Below the pieces are notes generated by a model that ran no database searches, was not told the DNA's origin, and was given only the letters and a program-made list of their open reading frames with translations. From positions 62,001 to 126,000 of the forward strand of contig CAKQWJ010000003.1 in the NCBI GenBank assembly GCA_934278925.1: a DNA stretch of 64,000 bases. Reading direction: 5' to 3'. This document shows, one piece after another, positions 1-9,477 of this stretch (position 1 is its first letter; every line of letters starts with the position of its first letter). Source of the DNA: an uncultured Clostridia bacterium. GTDB taxonomy: Bacteria; Bacillota; Clostridia; Peptostreptococcales; Anaerovoracaceae. A program made the position numbers and the translations under genes.

Positions 1-1
1 G

Positions 2-2290
2 CATATACCATCTCTCGTAATCGACCTGGCCATGATGCTTTTGGCCGCCGGAATTGTCAGCGTGATTTTCCGCAAAATACACCTTCCGGTCATCCTGGGC
101 TATATCGCCGTGGGTTTTCTGATCAGCCCGTACTTTCCCATGTTTTTCAACGTGGAAGATGTGCCCGCCATCGACACCCTCAGCGAAATCGGCGTAATTA
201 TCATTCTGTTTCATATCGGTCTGGAATTTGATTTTCACAAGCTTCTCAGTGTGGGCAGTACCGCTATCGTCACCGCTCTGGTTAAAATGAGCGGCGTGCT
301 GGTGGTGGGATACCTGTTCGGAGACCTGATTGGGCTGTCCCAGATGAACTGTATTTTCCTGGGAACCATGCTGGCCATCAGTTCCACCGTGGTCATTCAG
401 AAATGTTTTGAGGATCTAAAGGTCACCGGGGAGAAATACACGTCCCTGGTTATGGGAGAGCTGATTATGGAAGATCTGATCGGCGTGTTCATGATGGTCA
501 TCCTGGCCTCCCTGTCCGTGGGCCAGAGCGGCGGCGAAAGCGTTGTCAGCAAGCTGCTCCTCATGGGATGCTATCTGTTGGTATGGCTGATTGTGGGGAT
601 TTACTTCCTCCCGACCCTGCTGAACCGTGTCATGCACCTTCTCAACCGGGAGATGCTCATCGCCCTGTCTCTGGGAATCTGCTTCACCCTGTCCCTCCTG
701 GCGAAAGAGCTGGGATTCTCCGTGGAGCTGGGGGCGTTCCTGGCGGGATCCTTCTTTGCGGGAACCAACCATGCGAAGGAAGTGGAACACGCATCCGAGA
801 GCATTAAGGATATGTTCTCTGTGATTTTCTTCGTTTCCGTGGGCATGAAGGTGGATCCGTCCGTCATTGCGGAGCACTGGACCTCCATCATTCCGATTGC
901 GATTATCGCCGTGATTGCCAAGCTGATTTTTGCCACATTGGGTATGATTCTTTCCGGTCAGCGGATGGAAACCTCCTTGAAGAGCGGTTTCAGTCTGGCT
1001 CCAATCGGAGAATTTTCCTACATCATCGCCGCCCTTGGAATTTCCCTGGGGGTAATGGATGAATACCTCTACCCGGTCATCGTGGCGGCTTCCGTGCTCA
1101 CCACCCTGGCCACCCCGGTGCTCATCCGGAATTCTTCCAAGGTGGCGGCATTTATGCGAAAGCACTTGCCGAAAAAGCTTCTGGAAAAAATCGATCAATA
1201 CACCTCCAGCGAGCAGGACGAGACGGACCACACCCACGACTGGCTGGTGATGATCCGAAACTTCTTTTCCAGCCTTCTCCTGTACGGCATCATCATGTTG
1301 GTGACCGCCATTGCGGGAGTGCGCCTGCTGTATCCGTCCCTGCTTCAGGTTATGCCGAAGAAATTCTCCGGCATCGCCACCTGCCTGCTGGTGTACATCG
1401 TCATCGCAATTTTTGCCCGGCCGATGCTACGCCTTCGGGACACCACCTTTACCAAGCTGTGGCTGGACCGCAAAGCCAACCGGCCGCCGCTGGTGATTCT
1501 GGCCCTGCTGAACGTGCTGGCCATCGCGTATATTGCTTTTATCCCGATTCACCACATCTTCGGTGCGCGGAGAATGCTGTTGCTGGGCGTCGCCCTCATC
1601 GCCATCCTCACCATGAGCAAGACAGATGTAGTGGCGACCTTCTATCTTCAGCTGGAAACCCGGTTCCTCCGGAATCTGAACGAAAAGACTCTGACCCACG
1701 TGGCCCAGAGTCAGGGTCCTCAGGAATGGCTGGACGAAGACATTCACATCGTATCCTACTACGTGCCGAAGGATGCGGAGTACATCGGTCAGACGCTGGA
1801 ACAGCTGGCGTGGGGTAAATACAACAATATTTTGGTAACGAAAATCCGCCGGGGCAAGCACACCTACACCCTGCCTCACAGCGGTTTCAAGATTCAGGCC
1901 GGCGACAAGCTGTACCTGGTGGGTCAGATGAACGACATCCTGCAGATCAAGGGAATTCTCTTCCCGGATGTGGACCGCCGAATCCGCACCCTGGAGCAGT
2001 TCATGGAAAGTGACTACCCGGACACCCAGCACGCACTGGCCTGTCTGGCCATCGAGGTGACCGGTTCCGAACCGTACTGCGGTCAGGCCATCATCAACTC
2101 CAAAATCCTCAGCAAAGCCCACTGCATGATTCTGGGCATTCAGAAGGACGGCTATCCGGTGCTGATGCCAAGCGCTTACCTCAAAATCCAGAAGGGGGAC
2201 GTGCTGTGGGTCATGGGCTCCAACAACAACGTGGGCCGTCTGGCCTCCTACAGCTTGGGCGCCGAGGAAGAGCCGGAAATTATTTCATAA
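2..2290 (+). CDS. KefB-type monovalent cation:proton antiporter with two TrkA-C domains (5' end cut off)
   Basis: CPA2-family antiporter that would exchange K+ or Na+ for H+ across the cytoplasmic membrane. The frame is open to the first bases of the window and the residues before the first ATG (position 32) already look like part of the first helix, so the gene probably begins upstream. About 380 residues of hydrophobic helices carry family hallmarks (LGYIAVGFLISP, ISSTVVIQK, GAFLAGSFFAG). A second membrane block of about four helices follows, then two cytoplasmic TrkA-C ligand-binding repeats (around residues 570-645 and 650-740), which normally gate such transporters. No TrkA-N (Rossmann) domain is seen, unlike E. 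coli KefB/KefC. A hairpin terminator follows at once. Ion specificity cannot be told from sequence. Confidence 0.85.
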   Translation, partial: HIPSLVIDLAMMLLAAGIVSVIFRKIHLPVILGYIAVGFLISPYFPMFFNVEDVPAIDTLSEIGVIIILFHIGLEFDFHKLLSVGSTAIVTALVKMSGVLVVGYLFGDLIGLSQMNCIFLGTMLAISSTVVIQKCFEDLKVTGEKYTSLVMGELIMEDLIGVFMMVILASLSVGQSGGESVVSKLLLMGCYLLVWLIVGIYFLPTLLNRVMHLLNREMLIALSLGICFTLSLLAKELGFSVELGAFLAGSFFAGTNHAKEVEHASESIKDMFSVIFFVSVGMKVDPSVIAEHWTSIIPIAIIAVIAKLIFATLGMILSGQRMETSLKSGFSLAPIGEFSYIIAALGISLGVMDEYLYPVIVAASVLTTLATPVLIRNSSKVAAFMRKHLPKKLLEKIDQYTSSEQDETDHTHDWLVMIRNFFSSLLLYGIIMLVTAIAGVRLLYPSLLQVMPKKFSGIATCLLVYIVIAIFARPMLRLRDTTFTKLWLDRKANRPPLVILALLNVLAIAYIAFIPIHHIFGARRMLLLGVALIAILTMSKTDVVATFYLQLETRFLRNLNEKTLTHVAQSQGPQEWLDEDIHIVSYYVPKDAEYIGQTLEQLAWGKYNNILVTKIRRGKHTYTLPHSGFKIQAGDKLYLVGQMNDILQIKGILFPDVDRRIRTLEQFMESDYPDTQHALACLAIEVTGSEPYCGQAIINSKILSKAHCMILGIQKDGYPVLMPSAYLKIQKGDVLWVMGSNNNVGRLASYSLGAEEEPEIIS

Positions 2291-2310
2291 AAAAAAGAAG
2301 CGTAAAAAAA

Positions 2311-2340
2311 AGAAGTGTTTTGCCGCCGCAAAACACTTCT
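2311..2340. terminator. bidirectional rho-independent terminator
   Basis: Perfect 13-bp stem (AGAAGTGTTTTGC and its complement) with a 4-base loop, flanked by A-rich sequence on the left and T-rich sequence on the right. It lies between the convergent antiporter and DUF4317 genes and can serve both. Confidence 0.85.
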
Positions 2341-2344
2341 TCTT

Positions 2345-3499
2345 TTATTCCTGCGCTTCCGATTCTTCCACGCTCACATCCACGCCGTTCACCGTCACTC
2401 CTTCGCACAGCGGGATCAGCAGGTACTCTCTACCGTCAATGACCTGAGTTTTCACCGAGTAGATCTGCTCCGGATCCACCGCGATATCCGCCTCCGGAGT
2501 GTGCACCCGGAATTTCCTTTTTTCGATGATATTGTTGGGATTCAGCGCCTCTTCCTCGCCGAAGTACTTTCGGCAGGTCTCTCCGAAGGTCTCAATCCGT
2601 TCCTCCGAAACCCCGCTGTCCTTCAGAATTTCATTCACCTCGTTGATGAGAATCACCGGTGCGTTGGGGTCCCGGCTCTCCTTGTGCTCCTCGATTCGCT
2701 GACGAAGCGAATTGGTCACCGCCTGCACCACTTCCAGGCTGCACTCCTCCTCCAGCGCCTCGCTCAGGGCACCGCCAAAGGCATTCTTCTGCTTTTCCGG
2801 CGCAATCGGCGGCCGAGCCGCATTGAAAAGCGCCTGAATCAGCTCCTCGTGTATCTCCGAGGAACTTCTGCTGTAATACAGGGCGCCGTAAATATTGGTG
2901 GTCCGGTCATCGAAGCACGGGAACATAAATCCCATCTGCGGATTGGACAGAATGCTTCCCGTCGCCGCGCCTCGGAACAGCTTGTCCTCCGCCATGTACC
3001 GGAGGGCCGCTTTGGAATCCTTCACCGGACAGATGGTGCAGATGAAATAATCGAACTGATCCGTGGAATCCTCATCCCATTCCTCATCGTTTCCGGATTT
3101 GTACGGCACATCGTAGGTATCCGCCAAAAGCAGAATCACATAACCGGTTTCCTCCAACATCAGGGAATCGATAATTCTCCGATACAGCACCTGCCGAAGG
3201 TTCTCATCCTTCAACCCGCCCATGCGCAGTCCCTGCAGCAGTCGGTGCTCATCACTGCTTTCCACCTGGGCCGTGGTGAAATCGATATTCATCAGATTCC
3301 GCCCCAGGCCGCCGGACAGGGTCTTCCGGAACAGCTGAGAATACATCTCCTTCTCCTCCCGATCCATCTGAATCACCTGCATATCCATATCCGACACGAT
3401 TTCCCGTGCCGCATTCACGTAGCATCCGTACACATGGCCGAAATTATCCATCTCCGGACGAATTCGCTTCTTGATTTCCCTGATTTCTTTCCGATTCAT
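2345..3499 (-). CDS. DUF4317 family protein
   Basis: Soluble protein of 384 residues that matches, from memory, the DUF4317 family common in Clostridia: an N-terminal MNRKEIREIKKRI segment, a conserved GCYV-like patch (here YGCYVNAAREI), RKTLSGGLGRNLMNIDF, and a C(T/S)ICPV motif near residue 165. No catalytic motif, signal peptide or membrane segment is visible and the family function is unknown. It is transcribed alone, divergent from an ABC-F gene and ending at the shared hairpin. The start is backed by an AGGGG ribosome binding site about ten bases upstream. Confidence 0.8.
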   Translation of the reverse strand: MNRKEIREIKKRIRPEMDNFGHVYGCYVNAAREIVSDMDMQVIQMDREEKEMYSQLFRKTLSGGLGRNLMNIDFTTAQVESSDEHRLLQGLRMGGLKDENLRQVLYRRIIDSLMLEETGYVILLLADTYDVPYKSGNDEEWDEDSTDQFDYFICTICPVKDSKAALRYMAEDKLFRGAATGSILSNPQMGFMFPCFDDRTTNIYGALYYSRSSSEIHEELIQALFNAARPPIAPEKQKNAFGGALSEALEEECSLEVVQAVTNSLRQRIEEHKESRDPNAPVILINEVNEILKDSGVSEERIETFGETCRKYFGEEEALNPNNIIEKRKFRVHTPEADIAVDPEQIYSVKTQVIDGREYLLIPLCEGVTVNGVDVSVEESEAQE

Positions 3500-3540
3500 T
3501 CTATAGTAACCCCTTCTATTTTTATAAAAACAACTTCCCT

Positions 3541-3610
3541 ATTATAACAGATTTCCGCCCATTCCACATGATAATTTGGTGTACGCAATTTCCGCGGAAT
3601 CTGATATAAT
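3541..3610. promoter_or_regulatory. divergent promoter pair for DUF4317 and ABC-F genes
   Basis: On the plus strand an extended -10 element TGATATAAT lies at 3602-3610, about 34 bases before the ABC-F start. On the minus strand a TATAAT lies at 3541-3546, about 42 bases before the DUF4317 start. The -35 boxes are poor, so this rests mainly on the -10 matches. Confidence 0.5.
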
Positions 3611-3643
3611 GAAACAGACTATTTTCACAACGAAAGGAATATC

Positions 3644-5236
3644 ATGGCACTCATCGAATTTGAAAAAGTATCCTTCGGTTATCCGGAGAAAGATCTATAT
3701 GAAAATATTTCCTTTACCATCGAGCCGGGGGAACACGCCGTGCTCATCGGAAGCAACGGCTGCGGCAAGAGCTCCCTGGTACACCTTCTGATGGACGAGG
3801 AAAAATACACCTACGAAGGCCTCATTCGCCGCAGCGGGGATTTCCGCACCGGCTACGTGGGTCAGTTTGTGGAGCACGAAACCGTGGATGCCACCGTCTT
3901 TGATTTTCTGGCAAAACCATTTGTGGAACTCCTGGGGGAGTCCGACGCCCTGGCTCAGAAAATGGGCGAAGCGGAGAATCCGGACAAGCTTTATGAAGAA
4001 TTTCAAGTCCTGATGGACCGCATCGATGCGGTGGACGGATACAACTACGATGCCAATATCCGAAAGCAGCTACACATCGCCGGACTTTCCGCCATCGCGG
4101 AGAATTCCGTGAATTCCGTCAGCGGCGGCGAATACAAGCTGCTGTACATCATCCGAAATATGCTGCTGAAGCCGCAGCTCCTGATTATGGACGAACCGGA
4201 CGTGTTCCTGGATTTCGAGAACCTAATCGGGCTGGTGCATCTGATCAACAGCTACGACGGAACCGTTCTCACCATCACCCACAACCGCCTGCTTCTCAGT
4301 CAGTGCTTCGACAAAGTCCTCCACATCGAGAACATGCAGCTCCAGGAATACGCCGGATCCTATCCGGAATACAGCCGCTGGCTGCTGGAGACCCGAATCG
4401 ATGTTTTTGAAGTAACCAAGGATTTCGACGATTACATCGAAGCCCAGCAGCAGCTGGTGAACCGCCTTCGGAAGGGTGCGGAATTCACCTCCGACCCGAA
4501 GAAGGGCAAGCAGCTGCAGGCCCGAAAGAAACTGGTGGAGCGGATGAAGAACCTGCGGGGCGAGGATCCGTTCCTGGAGATTCCGAATCATTCCTTCGCC
4601 TTCCCGGAAGTCTCTCCGGAAGACGGAATTGCTTTTACCGTAGAGAACTATTCCCTCTCCTATGAGGACGAACTGCTGCGGGACGTCTCCTTTACCGTGA
4701 ACAGGGGGGACAAAATCGCTGTCGTGGGTGCCAACGGCACCGGCAAATCCAGCATCCTGCGGGATATTTACCGCATGCTTTCGGAAAAAGAAGACGACAG
4801 CAAGGTAGGTTATTTCCGACAGATTACCGAATCCGACGACACGCTGCAGCTGTCCGGCGGCGAACGGAACATGGCCCAGCTGGAAGAAATCTGCCAAGGC
4901 GATTACGATACCCTGTTGCTGGACGAACCCACCAGCCACCTGGACTGCGACGCCCAGATTGCCCTGGAGCAGGCGCTGACGGAATACCGGGGAACGGTGC
5001 TCATGGTTTCCCACGATTTTTTCACCGTCACCGACTGTGCGCAGCGAATCTTCATTCTGGAGAACGGCACCCTGCGGGAGATGAGCGGCCGGGCATACCG
5101 AAAATCCATCTATAAGAAATATTTTGGCAGCGACATCTTCGAACAGGAGCGGAACCGCATCGACACGGAGCGAAAGGTAAACCGCCTGATTCTGAAGAAC
5201 AAATTCGACGAAGCCCGGGAAGTGCTGGGTGTGTAG
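3644..5236 (+). CDS. ABC-F family ATP-binding protein (530 aa)
   Basis: Cytosolic protein with two ABC ATPase domains in one chain and no membrane segment, the hallmark of ABC-F translation factors and ribosome-protection proteins. Walker A motifs are GSNGCGKS (residues 36-43) and GANGTGKS; ABC signatures are SGGEY and LSGGERN; Walker B/D-loops are MDEPDVFLD and LDEPTSHLD, so both sites look catalytically intact. A charged linker of about 80 residues (rich in Lys/Arg, around 250-320) joins the domains, as expected for the arm that enters the ribosomal E site. The start has an AAAGGA site. Whether it gives antibiotic resistance or is a housekeeping factor cannot be judged from this. Confidence 0.85.
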   Translation: MALIEFEKVSFGYPEKDLYENISFTIEPGEHAVLIGSNGCGKSSLVHLLMDEEKYTYEGLIRRSGDFRTGYVGQFVEHETVDATVFDFLAKPFVELLGESDALAQKMGEAENPDKLYEEFQVLMDRIDAVDGYNYDANIRKQLHIAGLSAIAENSVNSVSGGEYKLLYIIRNMLLKPQLLIMDEPDVFLDFENLIGLVHLINSYDGTVLTITHNRLLLSQCFDKVLHIENMQLQEYAGSYPEYSRWLLETRIDVFEVTKDFDDYIEAQQQLVNRLRKGAEFTSDPKKGKQLQARKKLVERMKNLRGEDPFLEIPNHSFAFPEVSPEDGIAFTVENYSLSYEDELLRDVSFTVNRGDKIAVVGANGTGKSSILRDIYRMLSEKEDDSKVGYFRQITESDDTLQLSGGERNMAQLEEICQGDYDTLLLDEPTSHLDCDAQIALEQALTEYRGTVLMVSHDFFTVTDCAQRIFILENGTLREMSGRAYRKSIYKKYFGSDIFEQERNRIDTERKVNRLILKNKFDEAREVLGV

Positions 5237-5252
5237 GCAATAAGCCGCAACT

Positions 5253-5303
5253 AAAAAAGACCGCTATCCGAGCCCATTCAAGCTCGAATACCGGTCTTTT
5301 TCT
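5253..5303. terminator. bidirectional rho-independent terminator
   Basis: Long inverted repeat: AAAAAGACCG and its complement as outer arms, an inner CGAGC/GCTCG stem, and a T tract on both strands. It separates the convergent ABC-F and MATE genes. Confidence 0.85.
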
Positions 5304-5314
5304 TATGCTGTGAA

Positions 5315-6664
5315 TCAAACCAACGATTCTTTCTTCATTTCAAAATGCAGGAGGATTGGAATCGCCACTCCCTTGATGACGGTGGAGATGCAGATTGCCC
5401 ACCAGAATCCGGTAACGCATCCGAAGGCTGCCGCCATCGGAATTCGGAGCAGGCTCCCGATAATGCTGCAGGCCGCCGGTATAATCGGTTTGCCGATGCC
5501 CCGGTAAGTTCCGGTTGCGGCCACCTCCAGGCAGTAGAAAATCTGCGAATATCCGATAATTCGAAGATAATCCGTACCGGTTTCAATCGCCAGCGAATCC
5601 GTAAAGAACAATTTAATCAGCGGTCGTCCCTCACAGACGAACAGCAGGGTAGTGAGCACGCCCAGCACCAGCATCAGATAGATACCCACACGGTACCCGT
5701 CGCGAATCCGCTTCTCCTTTCCGGCACCGAAGTTCTGCGCCACGAAAGAGGTCATGGCCACCTGAAACGCGTTGGCGGTCATGTAGGCGACGGATTCAAT
5801 CTGCGTCGCCACCCGCTGAATGCCGATATAGGTATTGCCGTACACCGTGATCATCTTCCCCAGCACGCTGGAAATCATGGCAAAGATAATCGTCTGGATG
5901 GCAGCGGGAAAACCGTAGCATAAAATGATTTTGCATTCTTCCCAGCTCATCCGGTAACGGCTGCGGAAACTGCCCTCCCGAAAGAGATGCCGATCCCGAT
6001 GCACCCGCAGGGCATACAAAAGGCTGACCACCATCTGAGAGAACAGCGTGGCATAACCCGCGCCGTCGGATCCCAGCGCCGGAGAACCCAGCAGCCCGAA
6101 AATAAGAATCGGATCCAGAATGACGTTGAGAATCATTCCCACCAGATTATATTTAAACGGCGTCTGACTGTCTCCCGCCGCGGTGTAGATTCCCAGCAGC
6201 ACGTAATTGTATCCCATGAACAACACGCTGATGATGGTGATGGTGAGATAGCTGACGGTGTAGGAAACGATGACGTCGTTCTGAATGTGATAGAACCCCA
6301 CGATGGAATTCCGAAATACCAGAACCGGAATAACGTACAGCAGCATGATAATCCAGTTCAGCGTAATGGACGTCCCGGAAGCCACCTGTGCTTGCGGCAG
6401 GTCGTTTTTTCCCAGCAGCATCCCGATGCGCACCTGAGCACCGGTCTGCACAATCATGCAGATTCCCTGGGCCAGAAAAAGAAGCAGCCCCGCGGTGGAC
6501 ACCGCCGTCACTGCCTCAATCCCCAGTCGGCTCACCCACAAGGTATCGATTAAATTGTATGCCATTTGAACGAACTGAGAGGCGATCAGTGGCAGCGACA
6601 TTTGAATCAATGCCTTCGAAATACTGCCCTGTGTCAGGTTTTTCACCGTATCTTTATGTTTCAT
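5315..6664 (-). CDS. MATE family multidrug/organic cation efflux transporter
   Basis: Integral membrane protein of 449 residues with about twelve predicted helices in two six-helix halves. Family marks include an N-terminal LIQMSLPLIASQFVQMAYNL segment and WVSRLGIEAV in the first half and the matching QVAMTSFVAQNFGAGKEKR segment in the second. Members export drugs or cationic metabolites in exchange for Na+ or H+. It stands alone, divergent from a GntR regulator over an AT-rich gap, so that regulator may control it, although this is inference. The substrate is unknown. Confidence 0.85.
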   Translation of the reverse strand: MKHKDTVKNLTQGSISKALIQMSLPLIASQFVQMAYNLIDTLWVSRLGIEAVTAVSTAGLLLFLAQGICMIVQTGAQVRIGMLLGKNDLPQAQVASGTSITLNWIIMLLYVIPVLVFRNSIVGFYHIQNDVIVSYTVSYLTITIISVLFMGYNYVLLGIYTAAGDSQTPFKYNLVGMILNVILDPILIFGLLGSPALGSDGAGYATLFSQMVVSLLYALRVHRDRHLFREGSFRSRYRMSWEECKIILCYGFPAAIQTIIFAMISSVLGKMITVYGNTYIGIQRVATQIESVAYMTANAFQVAMTSFVAQNFGAGKEKRIRDGYRVGIYLMLVLGVLTTLLFVCEGRPLIKLFFTDSLAIETGTDYLRIIGYSQIFYCLEVAATGTYRGIGKPIIPAACSIIGSLLRIPMAAAFGCVTGFWWAICISTVIKGVAIPILLHFEMKKESLV

Positions 6665-6781
6665 CTATACTGCAACCCCCATCAAATCCGCATTTTTTAT
6701 TATAAAAGCAAAATTTTTTCTTCTAATTTCCCATACTGCCGGGAAACCTTCACTATTTTATCAAATCTATTGTAATATTTC

Positions 6782-6803
6782 ATTAAATATTATAAAATTT
6801 AAT
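6782..6803. promoter_or_regulatory. AT-rich dyad between MATE gene and GntR gene
   Basis: Arms ATTAAAT and ATTTAAT separated by eight bases, about 30 bases before the GntR start, inside a very AT-rich gap of about 170 bases. It could be an operator or simply promoter DNA. Confidence 0.25.
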
Positions 6804-6832
6804 AAGTTAATTTCAAAAAGAAAGGGTTCAAA

Positions 6833-7483
6833 ATGGGCACAGACAATACATTAACCAATGAAATCTACAACGAGCTGTACCGGGCCATCACCCACCAGGA
6901 GCTGAAACCGGGACAGAATCTCACCCTCACCATGCTGAAGAAGCAGTTCAACGTGAGCCACACCCCTATCCGGGAAGCCCTCACCCGCCTCAGCGCCGAC
7001 GGACTGGTTACGTACCATCCCAACAAAGGCATGAAGGTGACGGATTTCTCCGAAAGTGAGATTCGGGAGATTTTCCAGTTCACCGCCGAGCTGGAAGTGT
7101 TGGCCCTTCGCTTCTGCAGCAATGCCTTTACCCTGGCTCCGCTGATGGAACGTCTTCAATCCATTGTGGACCGGGAAGCGGAAGCGCTGGAAGGCGGAGA
7201 TTTTGAAGCCTGGGGTGTGATATCCGGAACCTTTCACGATGTATTCTACAAGTTTTCCGATAACCGATATCTGGATGAGACGGCGGAGCGCATGAGTGCC
7301 CGCATGGAACTCATGTCCCACATGTATTCTCACGAAGGCACCGAGGAGCAAATCCATCAGCGCCACGTGGGAATCTGCGATGCCGTACTGCAGCGGGATT
7401 TCGACCTGGCTGCCGAGCGAATTCGGGCGCACCTCCAGTTCAGCATGATGTCGGTTCTGGATTCCTATAAGAATAAACACTAA
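6833..7483 (+). CDS. GntR family regulator, FCD (FadR-like) subfamily
   Basis: DNA-binding repressor/activator of 216 residues. A winged helix-turn-helix occupies roughly residues 8-72, with the typical core SHTPIREALTRLSADGLV. The all-helical FCD ligand-binding domain fills about 80-210 and includes the metal-binding pattern expected for the subfamily (FHDVFYKFSDN, later RHVGICDAVLQRD). Ligands of this family are usually small carboxylates. The start has an AAAGGG site. It is followed after about 31 bases by a second, related GntR gene, so both are probably cotranscribed. The peptidase and transporter genes on either side are plausible targets. Confidence 0.85.
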   Translation: MGTDNTLTNEIYNELYRAITHQELKPGQNLTLTMLKKQFNVSHTPIREALTRLSADGLVTYHPNKGMKVTDFSESEIREIFQFTAELEVLALRFCSNAFTLAPLMERLQSIVDREAEALEGGDFEAWGVISGTFHDVFYKFSDNRYLDETAERMSARMELMSHMYSHEGTEEQIHQRHVGICDAVLQRDFDLAAERIRAHLQFSMMSVLDSYKNKH

Positions 7484-7514
7484 TTTTGTGATGGCGAAGA
7501 AAGGAAGTGTACAA

Positions 7515-8186
7515 ATGAATGCCAACAGTGCAACCGTCAGCGAAAGGATATATACCGCCATCCGAAACGACATTCTGAACAAAACCCTGGTTTCGGGAGA
7601 AAAGCTTACCATCAAGAAGCTCCATGAAATGTACGGCGTCAGCTCCTCTCCCATCCGGGAGGCCCTGTTCCGCCTGCAGCAGGATGGATTAATCGAATAC
7701 CGTTCCAACGCGGGCATGAGGGTCATTGAATTCACCCGGCAGGACCTGGCGGAGATATACATGCTCCTCACGGAATTCGACGTCATCGCCCTACGGGCGG
7801 CCACCACACCGGCACGGCGGCTCAGCACCCTGGCAGCCCTGGAACTGTGCATGGAGAAATCCAGAGCTTCCATCGAAAACAATCACTGGAATTTTTACAG
7901 CGATGCCTTTCACAGCATCCTGTACGAAGAGGCGCAGAACGGGCGTCTCACCGATGCGGCGCGGAAGATTCGCATCCAGTCCACCATCTTCTCGAATCAA
8001 TACGAGCTTGAAACCGAAAATCGCCGGGAAATCCTGAAGCAGCACGATGATATTCTAAGTGCCATTCGGGACAACCGGTTGGACCGGGCGGAGGACCTGA
8101 TGCGAACCCACGTGGGATCTTCCTACGCCAAAGCGCTGTCGATTCTGGACGAAGAGGAAGAAGAGTCGGAAGAATCCAGCAAATAG
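7515..8186 (+). CDS. second GntR/FCD family regulator
   Basis: About 223 residues: winged helix (core SSSPIREALFRLQQDGLIEY, about residues 10-70 of the chosen frame) and FCD domain. It is a paralogue of the preceding gene. Upstream in-frame starts exist at 7488 and 7491, but the AAAGGAAG site at about 7500 fits the ATG at 7515 best. The C-terminus is a run of acidic and serine residues (DEEEEESEESS). Its last 64 bases overlap, on the opposite strand, the 3' end of the dipeptidase gene. Two tandem FCD regulators suggest either sequential duplication or paired control of the neighbouring peptide genes. Confidence 0.82.
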   Translation: MNANSATVSERIYTAIRNDILNKTLVSGEKLTIKKLHEMYGVSSSPIREALFRLQQDGLIEYRSNAGMRVIEFTRQDLAEIYMLLTEFDVIALRAATTPARRLSTLAALELCMEKSRASIENNHWNFYSDAFHSILYEEAQNGRLTDAARKIRIQSTIFSNQYELETENRREILKQHDDILSAIRDNRLDRAEDLMRTHVGSSYAKALSILDEEEEESEESSK

Positions 8187-9409
8187 ACCAGTGCCCTCTC
8201 ATAGATTTCCTCCAATTTCAGGAAATCATCCACCAGAATGTATTCATCCTCCATGTGCTCCCGATTCTCATGCCCCGGGAAATTCGGTCCGAAGGCCACC
8301 ATATGGGGCATGGCTTTGGCATAGGTCCCTCCGCCGATGGAAATCGGCCGGCTCTCGTCCCCGGTCACTTCCCGGTAAGCCGAAAGAAGGGCGCCCAGCA
8401 CCGGACTGTCCGACGGCGTGTACAGCGGACGAACATGATAAACGCATTCGCAGGATGCCCCGTACATACCAAATTGACGAACCAAGGATCCGGATATTTC
8501 ATCCGGATTTTTCTTTGCCGGATAACGGATGTCCAACATTAATGTTGCCGCATCTCCCTGAACTTCCAGAAGTCCGACATTCAGCGTGAGCTTCCCGCTC
8601 TCGTCTTCCGCTGCGATTCCCAGCTTCTCCCCGTATATGGTTTTCCCAATTAAATCCGCATACATCCGGGCGAACCGGTTCTCCGGCTCCGCCCGGTGCA
8701 CCTTCTCCATCACCTCCGAAATTCCGTTGACCCCAAGCCACGGCGCACATCCGTGACACGCCTTTCCGGACGCCTCATAGGCAGCGAATTCTGTTTTTAC
8801 CCGAGCGTGTGCCGGCACCATATTGGACGCGGTTCCCCCTTCCCCCTGAAGGAACCCGGACTGCGACATTTGAACCTGAAAAACCATGGCACCCAGCTCG
8901 TTCTGAATGGCCGGGAAGTCGCCGTCGGGGGTAAAACCACATTCCGGAATTTCTTCCGCTTCCGTATAGGCTTCAATATCTCGCCACTCCCCGTTTTCCT
9001 CCGTCTGCCCCAGAATCAGCCGGATGCGTGCCGGAAGAGCGGATTTTTCTTTTAGGGCCTTCATGGCGTACAGCACAGCGATGGTAGGGCCTTTGTCGTC
9101 GGTGGTACCCCTGCCGTAAATCTTTCCGTCTACGATTTCACCGCCGAAGGGATCCCGGGTCCAGCCGTCCCCTGCCGGCACCACGTCCAGGTGAGACAGA
9201 ATTCCAATCAGCCGCGGACCCTCCCCGATTTCGATGTAGGCGTACTTACCCGGCACATCCACGGTTCTCATGCCGAAGGATTTGGCCAGGTCCAGCACGT
9301 ATTCCTTGGCGTCATGGACCTCTTTCCCGTACGGATATTCCGGCCCCTCTTCTTTTGCAATGCTTCGAAACGACACCAGCTTCTGCAGTGCCTCAATCAT
9401 CTCGTTCAT
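8123..9409 (-). CDS. Sapep/PepV-type M20 family dipeptidase
   Basis: Cytosolic metallopeptidase of 428 residues that would split dipeptides. It shows the M20 metal site: SHLDVVPAGDGW (first His/Asp, near residues 72-82), GRGTTDDKGP (bridging Asp), and GQTEENGEW (general base and metal Glu pair), with a final HMVAFGPNFPGHEN His region. The AGGAGG site lies just before the ATG. The serine-rich C-terminal tail (DSSDSSSSSS) is encoded by DNA that also encodes the acidic tail of the convergent GntR gene, so that part is unlikely to be structurally important. It stands alone, downstream of the GPH symporter terminator. Confidence 0.88.
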   Translation of the reverse strand: MNEMIEALQKLVSFRSIAKEEGPEYPYGKEVHDAKEYVLDLAKSFGMRTVDVPGKYAYIEIGEGPRLIGILSHLDVVPAGDGWTRDPFGGEIVDGKIYGRGTTDDKGPTIAVLYAMKALKEKSALPARIRLILGQTEENGEWRDIEAYTEAEEIPECGFTPDGDFPAIQNELGAMVFQVQMSQSGFLQGEGGTASNMVPAHARVKTEFAAYEASGKACHGCAPWLGVNGISEVMEKVHRAEPENRFARMYADLIGKTIYGEKLGIAAEDESGKLTLNVGLLEVQGDAATLMLDIRYPAKKNPDEISGSLVRQFGMYGASCECVYHVRPLYTPSDSPVLGALLSAYREVTGDESRPISIGGGTYAKAMPHMVAFGPNFPGHENREHMEDEYILVDDFLKLEEIYERALVYLLDSSDSSSSSSRIDSALA

Positions 9410-9430
9410 TTTTTCCTCCTGTTAGCAAAA

Positions 9431-9455
9431 CAGAGCGGCAAATTCCGCCGCTCTG
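9431..9455 (-). terminator. rho-independent terminator after the GPH symporter gene
   Basis: Stem CAGAGCGGC with its complement and a short loop, followed on the minus strand by TTTT. It lies between the symporter stop and the dipeptidase start. Confidence 0.75.
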
Positions 9456-9477
9456 CTTCTTAAAATATTGTCATTAC

